Positions 37,497-46,814 of a stretch of 64,000 nucleotides of DNA are shown here, piece after piece; within the stretch, counting starts at the first letter, position 1; each line of letters starts with the position of its first letter. The notes under the pieces were generated by a model. That model did not search any database and was not told where the DNA came from. It saw only the letters and a list, made by a program, of their open reading frames with translations. The stretch spans positions 1 to 64,000 of the forward strand of contig NZ_JAKWFK010000023.1 of assembly GCF_029522115.1 (NCBI RefSeq), read 5' to 3'. The DNA is from Trinickia sp. Y13 (GTDB lineage Bacteria > Pseudomonadota > Gammaproteobacteria > Burkholderiales > Burkholderiaceae). The position numbers and the translations under genes are program-made.

Positions 37497-38072
37497 TCAA
37501 AACAACCTTGGCGTACCGACCCACACGAGCACCGTCTCATCGCTGGCGGTGTTGGCCCATCCGTGCGGGACAGTGGATTCATAGTGCGCGCTGTCGCCAG
37601 CGTGCAATACGAACGTGGTGCCCTCGAGGCTTAGTGTTATCTCACCGCGCAATACATACAGGAATTCTTCTCCCGCATGCGTTGTGACTTCCGACGGCGG
37701 TTGTCCCGCCGGCAGCCTGACGAGGATCGCGTCGAGCTGCCGATCGCCCTGCACATTCGTGAGCCGGGCGAAAAGGTTGGCCGAATCGGCAAAGCTAAAG
37801 AACTGCAATTCGTCTGCGCGCCGAACGGACTTCCCTTCCGTCGGCGTATCGACGAAGAACTGCACCGTTACCCCTAGCGCTCGCGCAATGCCGACCAACG
37901 ACGTAATGGACGGCGTTGCTAGCCCTCGCTCTACTTGCGACAGAAACGGCTTCGAGATGCCGGCCACCGTTGCCGTTTCGTCGAGTGTGCGTTGGAGCCT
38001 TTTGCGCAGCGCTCTTATTTTGCTGCCTAGCGCACGAGCAGCGCTTGTCTTGTCTTCAGTGTGCGGAACCAT
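37497..38072 (-). CDS. XRE-family regulator with C-terminal cupin domain, next to the receptor gene
   Basis: Predicted 191 aa. The helix-turn-helix covers about residues 20-75 (LRKRLQRTLDETATVAG, ISKPFLSQVERGLATPSITS) and the cupin follows (HAGEEFLYVLRGEITLSLEG, GDSAHYESTVPHGW). It is closely similar in layout to the regulator at 20642-21256, including the ending WVGTPRLF. The ATG at 38072 was preferred; a TTG at 38096 is possible. Its probable targets are the dyad sites between it and the receptor gene and a palindrome over its own promoter. Confidence 0.9.
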   Translation of the reverse strand: MVPHTEDKTSAARALGSKIRALRKRLQRTLDETATVAGISKPFLSQVERGLATPSITSLVGIARALGVTVQFFVDTPTEGKSVRRADELQFFSFADSANLFARLTNVQGDRQLDAILVRLPAGQPPSEVTTHAGEEFLYVLRGEITLSLEGTTFVLHAGDSAHYESTVPHGWANTASDETVLVWVGTPRLF

Positions 38073-38853
38073 ATCAGGCCAGAAACTGGTCGTCAAAAAT
38101 TGTTTGATAGAGCTAAATTAGGTTTACCTGATCCCAATTCTTTCCACAATGCACCGCTTGGGTGCGAATGCGATGGCAGTGGTTTGCCTTGGGTTGGCAC
38201 GCGGTTTTGAGATTAACGGTGAGAGCTTCTCAAAGGTGCAACCATTGCACTGGCGCCGTCGAAGTCGTGATACGCCGTTTGCATAGGGTCGACGGGCTAT
38301 TCATGCGGCGTAAGCGAGGGATTCATACCTTCCTGTATAGCAACCACATCGCAACCCGAGCGAAGGTGTTGCAACCCGCACCGTCGGTATGCACGAGCCA
38401 GGGTTAGCAATCGATAGCTAGGTGAAACTAGCAACCTGCGGATTGCTCTTTAGAGGGGCCAATCTAACTTTGTTAACTATGTAATTTCATTTTGCTTTCT
38501 TGTTTCTTTCCATTTCTAATTAGCGCGAATCGCGTCGTTAGCTAAGCGATAACGCGGGCAGCGGGTTCGAATTGCTTACTTTCACATCGACGTCCGCAGG
38601 CAGAGTCGCAATTGGCAGCGCCGCGGGTCATGACGCGCTAGGGATGGCCCTTCCCCGAGCCGGCGGGATGTGGATGAGCGCTGTAGCGGGGACGGCCTGC
38701 GCGAGTTCGAATCGGTTGAGTCGCAGGAGGGACCAGCGCTTTCCGGCGGGCGCGACGGCCCGTGTTGTTCTGCCGTGTTGTTCTGTGTCGGCGCGTGCGC
38801 CGCTATACTTGCGTCCCGCTGAACACTCGAACATGAAAGTACTCGTTGCCCCT
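38073..38853. other. Long intergenic region with AT-rich block
   Basis: No gene is supported in about 780 bases. Visible elements are an inverted repeat GTGCAA-CCA-TTGCAC (38236-38250), two GCAACCCG copies near 38350 and 38371, a T-rich, AT-rich block at about 38455-38525, and small inverted repeats CGCGA/TCGCG and CGTTA/TAACG between 38522 and 38555. A short frame at 38173 (MAVVCLGLARGFEING..., 37 codons) is open but unsupported. The composition differs from the flanks, so it may be a scar of past rearrangement. Confidence 0.4.
38118..38131. promoter_or_regulatory. Palindrome upstream of the second XRE-cupin gene
   Basis: TTAGGTTTACCTGA carries AGGT/ACCT arms, with outer TT/GA nearly symmetric (TTAGGT against TCAGGT). 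It lies 46 bases upstream of the regulator start and resembles the TTAGGA...TCCTAA core at 37438-37450. A candidate autoregulatory site; spacing of half sites differs by one base from the other sites. Confidence 0.4.
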
Positions 38854-39603
38854 ATGAAGAAGCTGCTTGCCACGCTGTTGATCGCGCTGAGCGCGCACGC
38901 CGTTGCCGCGCCCGAATGCCAGCAATTCGCCCCCAACGGGCAATTCCCGGTTCTGGCCAACGCCAAGATGGCGCCGAAGACGCGCCTGCTCTGCTACTCC
39001 GATTTCGCCGTTTTGCATTCCGGCTTGACGCACGGGCCACTTTGGTCGGCCGAGCATTTGACACGCGAGCATTTGGGGAAGGCGCGCGAGCAGGTGCGCA
39101 CGAACAAGTTCTTCGAGGATCCTGCACTGCCGGCGGGAGAAGGCGCAACATTGGCCGATTACAAGCGCAGCGGCTTCGACCGTGGACACATGAGCCCGGC
39201 CGGCGATCGCTGGAACGGCGAGGCAATGGCTCAATCGTTCACGCTCGCGAATATCGTTCCGCAGGATCGGGAGAACAATCAGCACTTGTGGGCGCACATC
39301 GAAATGGCCGTGCGCAAGATCGCGGTTCGTTATGGCGAGGCTTACGTCATGACGGGGCCCCTGTTCACCGGACAAACGTTGCGCACGATCGGCGCGTCGC
39401 ACGTTTTTGTGCCTACGCAGTTGTTCAAGGTGGTATATGTGCCTGCGGCGAAGGAAGCGTTTGCGATCGTCGTCGATAACGTCGCGACGAATCGCTACGA
39501 GATGAAGACCGTGCACGAACTCGAAGGGATGAGCGGCATGCACTTTCCCGGGATTCCGGACGCGCTGAAGGATCAACGAATCGGAGGACTCAAAGGTGTC
39601 TGA
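38854..39603 (+). CDS. Secreted DNA/RNA non-specific endonuclease
   Basis: Predicted 249 aa. A signal peptide (MKKLLATLLIALSAHAVAA) argues for the ATG at 38854; an in-frame ATG at 38833 would add seven residues. The Serratia-type nuclease motif DRGHMSPAGD is at about residues 109-118 with the catalytic His, and the metal-binding Asn region follows (TFTLANIVPQDRENNQHLW). It should cut nucleic acids in the periplasm or outside, for nutrition or defence. Its stop is overlapped by the next gene, suggesting a functional link. Confidence 0.9.
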   Translation: MKKLLATLLIALSAHAVAAPECQQFAPNGQFPVLANAKMAPKTRLLCYSDFAVLHSGLTHGPLWSAEHLTREHLGKAREQVRTNKFFEDPALPAGEGATLADYKRSGFDRGHMSPAGDRWNGEAMAQSFTLANIVPQDRENNQHLWAHIEMAVRKIAVRYGEAYVMTGPLFTGQTLRTIGASHVFVPTQLFKVVYVPAAKEAFAIVVDNVATNRYEMKTVHELEGMSGMHFPGIPDALKDQRIGGLKGV

Positions 39604-39862
39604 CTTTCATGCATTTGCGAACGACGACGAAGTGCTCAGTATCGAGGGCGATGCGCTGACTGTTTCCAATAGCACGGCCAGCGTTTCATTTGCGGGGTCG
39701 CTGAAGATCGGCAAGGACAAGCGGGGGTTGAAAGCGGCGCGCGCGCTGAAGCAGGCCGTCGATGCGATCGTTGAGGCCCTCGAGCGGGAGAAGGCGCTGC
39801 CGGATGTCGCGAAGGAGGAACCGCCGGAGGCTACCGGGAGCGTGGGGAATCCGTTTGTTTGA
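39596..39862 (+). CDS. Small acidic protein overlapping the nuclease gene
   Basis: Predicted 88 aa, GTG start at 39596 with GGAGG eight bases upstream, inside the nuclease gene end (8-base overlap). The first half is acidic and strand-like ([33 protein letters not shown]); the second half is an amphipathic helix (ALKQAVDAIVEALEREKAL) with a Pro/Glu-rich tail. No signal peptide is seen. I do not recognise the family. Translational coupling to a nuclease makes a partner or inhibitor conceivable, but a cytosolic inhibitor for a secreted nuclease would be odd. Confidence 0.75.
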   Translation: MSDFHAFANDDEVLSIEGDALTVSNSTASVSFAGSLKIGKDKRGLKAARALKQAVDAIVEALEREKALPDVAKEEPPEATGSVGNPFV

Positions 39863-40517
39863 GGGCGACGGCGCGGGGAGGCCGGCATTGTTCAGCCTCG
39901 CTCGGGTGGGGTTGCGAGGAGGCTGGCCCGAACTCTGTCGATCGAATACGCCACCACCTTCTCTAGCCTTATGATCAGCGCGGCACCGCACACGCTCACC
40001 GCGCTCGGCTCGAACGCTTCCTTATCGACATCGAACAGCGCGTCGAAAAGCGCACCGAACGCCATGCCGCACCCCTTATTTGTCCGCAGGCTGCAAGATT
40101 TCCAGAAGCACGAAATTCTAATTGAGACGGAAAAAGAAATCGACAAACATGCCGGTGATTCGGGGATAGTCTCGAACTATACCGATCTGCACATAGGATA
40201 TATTTTCCGAATTTCCGAGTAGCATCGATAGCACATCCATTTCTTACCGATTTACCGGCGATGCCTGCAGTGGCCCGTTATGAAAAGGCTCGCCGGTCGG
40301 GTTTTATAAGCAAAGCCAATTGGCGTGTACACCGCGGGTAGACCGCCGCAAAACGCATGCGGTCACGCCGCAGCAACTGGCCGACGAATGCACCGGGGGT
40401 AGCAACCGCCGCCCCAAGTTTTATGCGAATGAAACATTCAAGCACTTGAAGATCCGGCCCGCCCATGCGATGTTTCGCAAATTCGTAGCAGTTCCCATCG
40501 GCAAAGGCACCGCTCAT
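39863..40517. other. Intergenic region with uncertain small frames
   Basis: No gene is convincing in about 655 bases. A minus-strand frame from an ATG at 40065 down to 39892 (MAFGALFDALFDVDKEAF..., 57 codons) overlaps a plus-strand frame at 39971-40222 whose AT-rich end encodes KHAGDSGIVSNYTDLHIG. Neither has a good ribosome-binding site or recognised relatives. TATAAG within GTTTTATAAGC near 40305-40315 could be a -10 element for the following gene. Confidence 0.3.
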
Positions 40518-41057
40518 ATGAAGACGCTAACCGACCAACTCGCGCAGTACGCGTCCTACCATCGTGATCGGCGCAACATCGCCACCCACTTCGTCGGCAT
40601 TCCGATGATCGTGCTCGCGTTGGCCATTTTGCTCAGCCGCCCTCAATGGCATGTCGCCGCATTGCCGTTCGGCCTCTCCCCCGCGCTGGCCCTGTTCCTC
40701 TGCGCGACCGTCTATTACATCGTGCTCGACGCGGCGCTCGGGTTTCTCATGGCGCTGATCTCGGCAGGCTGCCTGATCATCGGCGCGATACTCGCCCAAG
40801 CATCGTCTATCGCCTGGGCGGGCAGTGGCGCAGGTCTATTCATCGTCGGCTGGGTGTTCCAATTCGTGGGACATGTCGCGTATGAACATCGCAAGCCCGC
40901 CTTCGCCGACGATCTGATCGGCCTTGTCATCGGCCCGCTATTCGTCCTCGCCGAAATTCTGTTCGGTTTCGGCTGGCGGCGCGCACTGCGCGATTGCGTC
41001 GATCGCAAAGCCAGCGCGCTGCGCGAGGGCCAGCACAACAGGCATCAACCGATCTGA
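40518..41057 (+). CDS. Mpo1-like/DUF962 membrane protein
   Basis: Predicted 179 aa. The family signature YASYHRDRRNIATHFVGIPM opens the protein, and the second conserved block reads FVGHVAYEHRKPAFADDL with the His/Glu expected to bind iron. Five hydrophobic segments lie between and after. The yeast member Mpo1 is a dioxygenase in fatty-acid alpha-oxidation; the bacterial role is unknown. The start ATG was taken at 40518. Its 3' end overlaps the convergent RarD-like gene by 13 bases. Confidence 0.85.
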   Translation: MKTLTDQLAQYASYHRDRRNIATHFVGIPMIVLALAILLSRPQWHVAALPFGLSPALALFLCATVYYIVLDAALGFLMALISAGCLIIGAILAQASSIAWAGSGAGLFIVGWVFQFVGHVAYEHRKPAFADDLIGLVIGPLFVLAEILFGFGWRRALRDCVDRKASALREGQHNRHQPI

Positions 41058-41956
41058 GTCACGCCGTCTCGCATGCGCAATAGAAGCACGCTATGGACGG
41101 CGGTCACCACGACAGCGATCCAAATAGGCACATAGGTCCCGAGCTGTTGCGCCGATAGCGATTCGCCCAAGAACATCACCGAAAACAAAACGAGCAAGAC
41201 AGGCTCGACATAGCCCAGAATCCCGAACAATGCCATCGGCAACATACGGCTCGCCTTCAAATAGCTGGCGAGTGCAATCGTGCTCAATACGCCCAGCCCC
41301 GGCAGCAGCAACGCCCACAAAAGCGGCCGCTGGAATGCCGCCTGTGCGCCGGCGCTCATCGCAATGACGGGCACGGCCGCAGGCAGCAACAACAGGATCT
41401 CCACGGCGAACGTCGCGAGCGAGTCTCCTCCTAACTTGCGACGCAGCACGAAGTAAGGCGGGTAACCGACGGCCACCACCAGCGTCGGCCATGAAAACGC
41501 ATGCGTGACCCACAATTCGTGGGCCACGCCCACTGTAGCGCATGCCACCGCCAGCCATTGCAGCGGCACGAGGCGCTCGCGGTAATAGAAGCGCCCTACC
41601 AGCACCATCGTCAGCGGCAGCAGAAAATAGCCGAGCGACACCTCGAGCATGCGTCCGTGCAGCGGCGCCCACATGAACAGCCAAAGCTGAGCGCCGAGCA
41701 AGCCGCTGGCGAGCAACAGCATCAACCCTCGTAACGGGTCGCGCACAGCAGCGCACATGAGCTGCAACATCTGTGCACCACGCCCCCGCAGCGCGACCAA
41801 TACCAACGCTCCCGGCACCGTCCATACGATCCGCCACGCGAAAATATCGAGCCCGCCGAGCGGATGCAGCATCCGGGTATACACCGACAGAAGCGCGAAT
41901 AACGTCGTCGCTGCAACTGATAGTGCGATGCCACGCCCCGTTTCCTGTCGTTTCAT
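41045..41956 (-). CDS. RarD-like EamA-family transporter
   Basis: Predicted 303 aa with ten hydrophobic segments in two EamA repeats. The entry (GIALSVAATTLFALLSVYTR, then LHPLGGLDIFAWRIVW) matches RarD-type proteins, and the second repeat ends LFSVMFLGESLSAQQLGTYV. The ATG at 41956 was chosen over an upstream TTG-like extension without membrane character. Substrate unknown; RarD was named for chloramphenicol sensitivity in other bacteria. Confidence 0.85.
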   Translation of the reverse strand: MKRQETGRGIALSVAATTLFALLSVYTRMLHPLGGLDIFAWRIVWTVPGALVLVALRGRGAQMLQLMCAAVRDPLRGLMLLLASGLLGAQLWLFMWAPLHGRMLEVSLGYFLLPLTMVLVGRFYYRERLVPLQWLAVACATVGVAHELWVTHAFSWPTLVVAVGYPPYFVLRRKLGGDSLATFAVEILLLLPAAVPVIAMSAGAQAAFQRPLLWALLLPGLGVLSTIALASYLKASRMLPMALFGILGYVEPVLLVLFSVMFLGESLSAQQLGTYVPIWIAVVVTAVHSVLLLRMRDGVTQIG

Positions 41957-42029
41957 TTTCTTACCCAGCCGTTCAGCGCCGAGCGGGTTCGTTAGCGCAG
42001 TTCGTACAGAACTCAGATTGTGGGATTTC

Positions 42030-42326
42030 TCAATGCTGCTCGAAACGTGCAAACCGTTTATCGATCTTGCGTTCCTCGCTAACGCATTCCGTCACGCGCG
42101 CCGAAGGCGGCCCGCGTCGCATCCATTCGAGCATCCGATCGATTTGATTCGCTGTGCCCTGCAACATCGCTTCCACAGAGCCGTCGGCCACGTTGGCTAC
42201 CCAACCGGTGATGCCGAGCGCATGCGCTTGACGTAGGGTCGCATGCCTAAACCCCACCCCTTGCACGACACCTCGGACGCGCACATAGTATGTCTCGACC
42301 TTCTTGTCCAAATCCGGACCTTCCAT
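42030..42326 (-). CDS. Acylphosphatase
   Basis: Predicted 98 aa. The signature 1 loop RGVVQGVGFRH contains the phosphate-binding Arg, and signature 2 is GWVANVADGSVEAMLQG with the catalytic Asn. Length is normal. The ATG at 42326 has GGAG about eight bases upstream; a start at 42350 is also in frame. It hydrolyses acyl phosphates such as acetyl or carbamoyl phosphate. It lies between the transporter gene and the divergent signalling gene. Confidence 0.93.
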   Translation of the reverse strand: MEGPDLDKKVETYYVRVRGVVQGVGFRHATLRQAHALGITGWVANVADGSVEAMLQGTANQIDRMLEWMRRGPPSARVTECVSEERKIDKRFARFEQH

Positions 42327-42490
42327 TGCCTGCTCCAGCAGCGATCTCACTAACGCCGCATTGTAATCGCCATGCCGCGAATGCTTTTGAAAGCCGTCGC
42401 GGCGTCAACGCTAAAGAAAAGTCACTTGCCGGTCGTTAAATGCATTGATTGCCTATGCGCGACAGGTCAATTGGCGAGAGGAGACTCAAG

Positions 42491-45400
42491 GTGGCGCTAC
42501 AGGATCACGGGGCGAAAATCGGTCGCACCCGCTTGCTCAGAAGCTGGCTCGACGACAATAGCACCGCCATCCTGACCGTCGCGGTATGCGCGATCGCGGT
42601 CGGAATCGTCGCGTTCGGCGCCAGCCAGATCTTCGCCGCGCGCGAACTCGACGACGCTCGCTTCGCGCGCGCGTTACAAATTCGTGACAACGTCGAGGAT
42701 CTAGAAAGCATTTACGCCGATGCGGACGCCGATTTCTTGCGCGTGCTCGCCGATCCGGCCTCACGCGCGACGCCATGGCCCGTTTCGCGCATCGAGCGCG
42801 CGGAGCAAACGCTCAATGCATTGGAACGCAATCGCGATTCGTCGAAAGAACGAACGGCACACATCGAAGCGTTGCGCGCTGCTACGCACGAATGGCAGCG
42901 CAGCGTCGCACAAGCCCTAGGCGGCACGCAGCCCCAAGCGGCCGAATTGCCGCGGGATGCGCTGGTAGCCGTCGAAACGAGCCGGCATCGAGTGAGCGTC
43001 GATCTGCGCCGTCTCGACGCCGACCAAGACGTGTCCGCCGGCGCGCAAGCAACCAAGATGGCGCGCCGCTATGCCTCCGAACGCATTGCATTCGCGTCCG
43101 CCGCGGCAGCGGCCTTCGTCTTTCTGGTCTACGGCTTTCTCGCGAATCATCGGTTCGGCCTCGAACGCGCCCGCGCCCGGATTTCAACGGAAGAAGGCGA
43201 AGCGCGCTTTCGCGAGTACTTCGAAGAGCATCCCTTACCGATGCTCATCTACGATGTCGAAACGCTCACCATCGCCGCAATCAACGGCGCCGCAGTGCGG
43301 CAGTATGGTTACGAACGCGACGAACTCGCGGGCATGTCGATCGCCGCGCTGCGCCCGCCCGAAGACAGTGCCGCCTTCTTGGCGAACTTCATCAAGTTGG
43401 CATCGGCAGGTAACACGACGAGCGGCTCCACCCACGTGCGCACGCACGTGCGCAAAGATGGCTCGCGCTTTTTCGTCGAAGCGTCGTATCACTTCATGAC
43501 CTACGCACATCGGCGCGCGTGCTTCGTCGTGGCCATCGACGTGACCGAAAAAGAATGCGCAAAGGAAGCGTTGCGCGAATCGAAGCAAATGCTCGAGGCC
43601 GTCATCGACAGCGTGCCGCAGCGCATCTTCTGGAAAGATACGCAATCGCGCTACCTCGGGTGCAATCGTGCGTTTGCGCACGATGTGGGTCTGACCGATG
43701 CCTCGCAAATCGTAGGCGTCACGGACGACGATCTCCCCTGGCGCAGCGGCGCCGAGACTGCTCGCATGCGTGACCGCCAAGTCATTCAAAGCGGCGAGCC
43801 GCTAGCGAATTACGAAGAGTTTTCGCCCGCGGCGAACGGCAAGTCGCGGTGGCTGCGTAAAACGAAGGTGCCACTGCGCGATGCGCACGGCAAAGTCATC
43901 GGTCTCCTCGCCACTTACGAAGACATCACCGAACGCAAGGGCGTCGAGCTTGCGCTGCATTTGCGCAGCCGCGCGCTCGATGCCATCGTCAACGCCGTCC
44001 TCATCACGCGCGTGACCGAAGACGGCAACTTGATCGAATACACCAACCCCGCATTCGAGCGCATTACGGGGTATTCGGTAGAGGACGTCAAAGGTCTGGA
44101 TTTCCGGTTCCTGCAAGGCGAAGACCGGCAACAGGACGGCATCGATTCGATCCGGCGCGCCTTGGCCGAAGAGCGCGAAATTACGACGTTGCTGCGCAAT
44201 TACCGGCGCGACGGCACACTGTTTTGGAATCAGATCTACATTGCGCCGGTACGTGACGAGAACGGTACCGTCACGCATCACATCAGCGTCGTCAACGACG
44301 TGACCGAGCTCGTCCAATCGCGTGACTTACTGAGCCAACAAGCCAATTACGATTCGCTCACCTCGCTGCCGAACCGCTATCGCTTGAACGAACGGCTCGC
44401 TCAAGCGCTCGGCGATGCCCGGCGCGACGAGACGCACGTCGCAGTGGTGTTCATGGATATCGATCACTTCAAGGATGTCAACGACAGCCTCGGTCACGGT
44501 ATCGGCGACCGCCTGCTGCAAGAAATCAGCGCGCGTCTTTCCGCCTGCGTGAGCGCGACGGACACCGTGGCGCGCTATGGCGGCGACGAGTTCGTCATGG
44601 TGATCTCCGAGAGCGGCGAAGAAGACCGCCTCACCGAGGTGCTCGCACGTGCTTCGCAAGCGTTCGCGCGGCCTGTTTGGATCGACGACACGGAGTTCTA
44701 TGTCGAAACGAGCATTGGTGTTGCATGCTTTCCCAACGACGGCGGCGATCCGGAGACGCTACTGCGCCGCGCCGATCTTGCCATGTATCGCGCCAAATCG
44801 AACGGCCGCAATTCGCTGCAACGCTTCTCCCCCGATCTGGGCCGGCGCGCCGACGAACGTCTAGCCCTATCGCGCCGCATGCGGGCCGCGTTGGCCAATG
44901 GCGAATTCTGCCTCGAGTATCAGCCCCAAGTCGATCTCCATATGAATCGCGTCACGGGCGTCGAGGCGCTGTTGAGATGGGCCGACAGTGAACTCGGCCG
45001 CGTCAGCCCGGCGACCTTCATTCCGATCGCGGAAGAAAACGGCCTCATCGTTCCGATCGGCGAATGGGTGATGCAGCAAGCATGTTTTCAAGCGCAAGTC
45101 TGGCAAGCGTCGCTTCCGGGGTTGCGCATGTCGGTCAATTTGTCGCCGCGCCAATTTGCGCGCGCCGACATTCTGCGCGTCGTGCAGCAGGCACTCTCGC
45201 GGGCGCGACTCTCGCCGCGATTGCTAGAGCTCGAGATCACCGAGGGCGCGCTCATGACGATCGGCGCGCTAGACGTGCTGCGCGCGCTGCGGGCGATGGA
45301 CATCGATATCGCCATCGACGATTTCGGCACCGGTTATTCGAGCCTGTCCTACATCCGCAACTTCCACGCCGAACGACTCAAGCTCGATATGTCGTTCGTC

Positions 45401-45637
45401 TCCGGCATCGGCCGGCATCGCGAGGACGAAGTCATCACGCGTGCGATTCTGTCGTTGGGTCGCGCGCTCGGCTTCAAAGTCGTGGCCGAGGGCGTCGAAA
45501 CCGAAACGCAACTCGCGTTTCTACGCCGGCACGGCTGCAGCGTGGTGCAGGGCTATCGCTTCGCTCGCCCGATGCCCGCCGCCGACGCCCACGCTTTCAT
45601 TACGCAGTTCAACCAAGGCACGATGACCTACGCCTGA
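42491..45637 (+). CDS. Membrane PAS-GGDEF-EAL cyclic-di-GMP signalling protein
   Basis: Predicted 1048 aa from GTG at 42491, supported by GAGAGGAG upstream; earlier in-frame TTG/ATG codons (42449, 42455) lack a site. Two membrane segments (about residues 25-45 and 195-220) enclose a helical periplasmic region. Three PAS domains follow (entries FREYFEEHPLPMLIYDV, AVIDSVPQRIFWKDTQS, ALDAIVNAVLITRV). The third is LOV-like: KGLDFRFLQGED matches the LOV flavin motif but has Phe where the photoactive Cys stands. The GGDEF motif (RYGGDEFVMV) is intact and so is the EAL domain (GVEALLRW, IDDFGTGYSSLSY, VVAEGVETE), so both synthesis and hydrolysis of c-di-GMP are possible. Confidence 0.93.
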   Translation: MALQDHGAKIGRTRLLRSWLDDNSTAILTVAVCAIAVGIVAFGASQIFAARELDDARFARALQIRDNVEDLESIYADADADFLRVLADPASRATPWPVSRIERAEQTLNALERNRDSSKERTAHIEALRAATHEWQRSVAQALGGTQPQAAELPRDALVAVETSRHRVSVDLRRLDADQDVSAGAQATKMARRYASERIAFASAAAAAFVFLVYGFLANHRFGLERARARISTEEGEARFREYFEEHPLPMLIYDVETLTIAAINGAAVRQYGYERDELAGMSIAALRPPEDSAAFLANFIKLASAGNTTSGSTHVRTHVRKDGSRFFVEASYHFMTYAHRRACFVVAIDVTEKECAKEALRESKQMLEAVIDSVPQRIFWKDTQSRYLGCNRAFAHDVGLTDASQIVGVTDDDLPWRSGAETARMRDRQVIQSGEPLANYEEFSPAANGKSRWLRKTKVPLRDAHGKVIGLLATYEDITERKGVELALHLRSRALDAIVNAVLITRVTEDGNLIEYTNPAFERITGYSVEDVKGLDFRFLQGEDRQQDGIDSIRRALAEEREITTLLRNYRRDGTLFWNQIYIAPVRDENGTVTHHISVVNDVTELVQSRDLLSQQANYDSLTSLPNRYRLNERLAQALGDARRDETHVAVVFMDIDHFKDVNDSLGHGIGDRLLQEISARLSACVSATDTVARYGGDEFVMVISESGEEDRLTEVLARASQAFARPVWIDDTEFYVETSIGVACFPNDGGDPETLLRRADLAMYRAKSNGRNSLQRFSPDLGRRADERLALSRRMRAALANGEFCLEYQPQVDLHMNRVTGVEALLRWADSELGRVSPATFIPIAEENGLIVPIGEWVMQQACFQAQVWQASLPGLRMSVNLSPRQFARADILRVVQQALSRARLSPRLLELEITEGALMTIGALDVLRALRAMDIDIAIDDFGTGYSSLSYIRNFHAERLKLDMSFVSGIGRHREDEVITRAILSLGRALGFKVVAEGVETETQLAFLRRHGCSVVQGYRFARPMPAADAHAFITQFNQGTMTYA

Positions 45638-45702
45638 AGCGCGGACACAACACCAAGTACAATCTCGGCGCATCGACGTAATCAATTCATACGCGCCATA
45701 CC

Positions 45703-46713
45703 ATGACCGAATCTTCCCGCGATCTCGTGCTTGTCACGGGCGCATCGGGCTTCGTCGGCTCAGCCGTCGCACGCACGGCGCTCGCGCGCGGCATGCGCGT
45801 GCGCGTGCTCGTGCGCGCGACGAGCCCACGCAAAAACCTCGAATCGCTCGACGCTGAAATCGTCGTCGGCGATATGCGCGACGAACGCTCGATGCGGGCC
45901 GCGCTGCGCGGCGCGCGATATCTCTTTCACGTGGCGGCCGACTACCGCCTATGGGCGCCCGATCCTTCCGAGATCGAACGCGCCAACCTCGAAGGCACTG
46001 AAGTCACGATGCGGGCCGCGCTCGCCGAGGGCGTCGAGCGCATCGTCTACACGAGCAGCGTCGCAACGCTGAAAGTCACCCGCGAAGGGCGCGTTGCCGA
46101 CGAAACCGCGCCCCTCACGGCACAACAGGCGATCGGCGTCTACAAGCGCAGCAAAGTGTTGGCCGAGCGCGCCGTAGAGCGCATGATCGAACGCGACCGG
46201 CTACCCGCAGTCATCGTCAATCCGTCCACGCCCATTGGTCCGCGCGATGTGCGCCCCACGCCGACCGGCCGCATCATCGTCGAGGCCGCACTCGGCAAAA
46301 TCCCGGCCTTCGTCGATACGGGCTTGAATCTCGTACATGTCGACGATGTCGCCGAAGGTCATTTGCTGGCGCTCGAGCGCGGCACGATCGGTGAACGCTA
46401 TATTCTGGGCGGCGAAAATTTACCGCTGCAGCAAATGCTCGCCGACATCGCCAAGGAAACGGGCCGCAAACCGCCCTCGATCAGCTTGCCGCGCTGGCCG
46501 CTCTATCCCCTCGCATTCGGCGCAGAATGCGTGGCGAAGGTGACCAAGCGCGAACCGTTCGTCACGGTCGACGGTCTCAAGATGTCGAAGAACAAAATGT
46601 ATTTCACGTCGGCGAAGGCCGAGCGGGAAATCGGCTACCTGGCGCGGCCTTATCTGGACGGCTTGCGCGATGCGCTGCAATGGTTTCGCGAAGCGGGCTA
46701 CCTGCGCACGTGA
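45703..46713 (+). CDS. hpnA: Hopanoid-associated NAD-dependent sugar epimerase HpnA
   Basis: Predicted 336 aa. The NAD motif GASGFVG is at residues 13-19 and the extended-SDR catalytic motif appears as GVYKRSKVLAE (YxxxK). The segment LFHVAADYRLWAPDP is diagnostic of HpnA and dihydroflavonol-reductase-like relatives. It is thought to act on the sugar-like side chain of extended hopanoids. It stands first in the hopanoid region, 65 bases after the signalling gene. No clear ribosome-binding site. Confidence 0.9.
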   Translation: MTESSRDLVLVTGASGFVGSAVARTALARGMRVRVLVRATSPRKNLESLDAEIVVGDMRDERSMRAALRGARYLFHVAADYRLWAPDPSEIERANLEGTEVTMRAALAEGVERIVYTSSVATLKVTREGRVADETAPLTAQQAIGVYKRSKVLAERAVERMIERDRLPAVIVNPSTPIGPRDVRPTPTGRIIVEAALGKIPAFVDTGLNLVHVDDVAEGHLLALERGTIGERYILGGENLPLQQMLADIAKETGRKPPSISLPRWPLYPLAFGAECVAKVTKREPFVTVDGLKMSKNKMYFTSAKAEREIGYLARPYLDGLRDALQWFREAGYLRT

Positions 46714-46814
46714 GCCCCGCGCGTGCATTTTGTTACAACTGGACGGCGGCACGCTCGAATAGAGGGGCCACGCACCCGGTAGAATCGCGTCTCTTTGGTT
46801 GAAGTAGCCGCCGC

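Noticed and set aside
38561-38576. GGTTCGAAT resembling a tRNA T-loop, possible tRNA end or attachment site
   Set aside because: No acceptor stem, anticodon arm or CCA could be folded around it, and no integrase or direct repeat partner was seen.
46420-46752. Minus-strand frame opposite the end of hpnA
   Set aside because: Antisense shadow of the HpnA C-terminus without its own signals.
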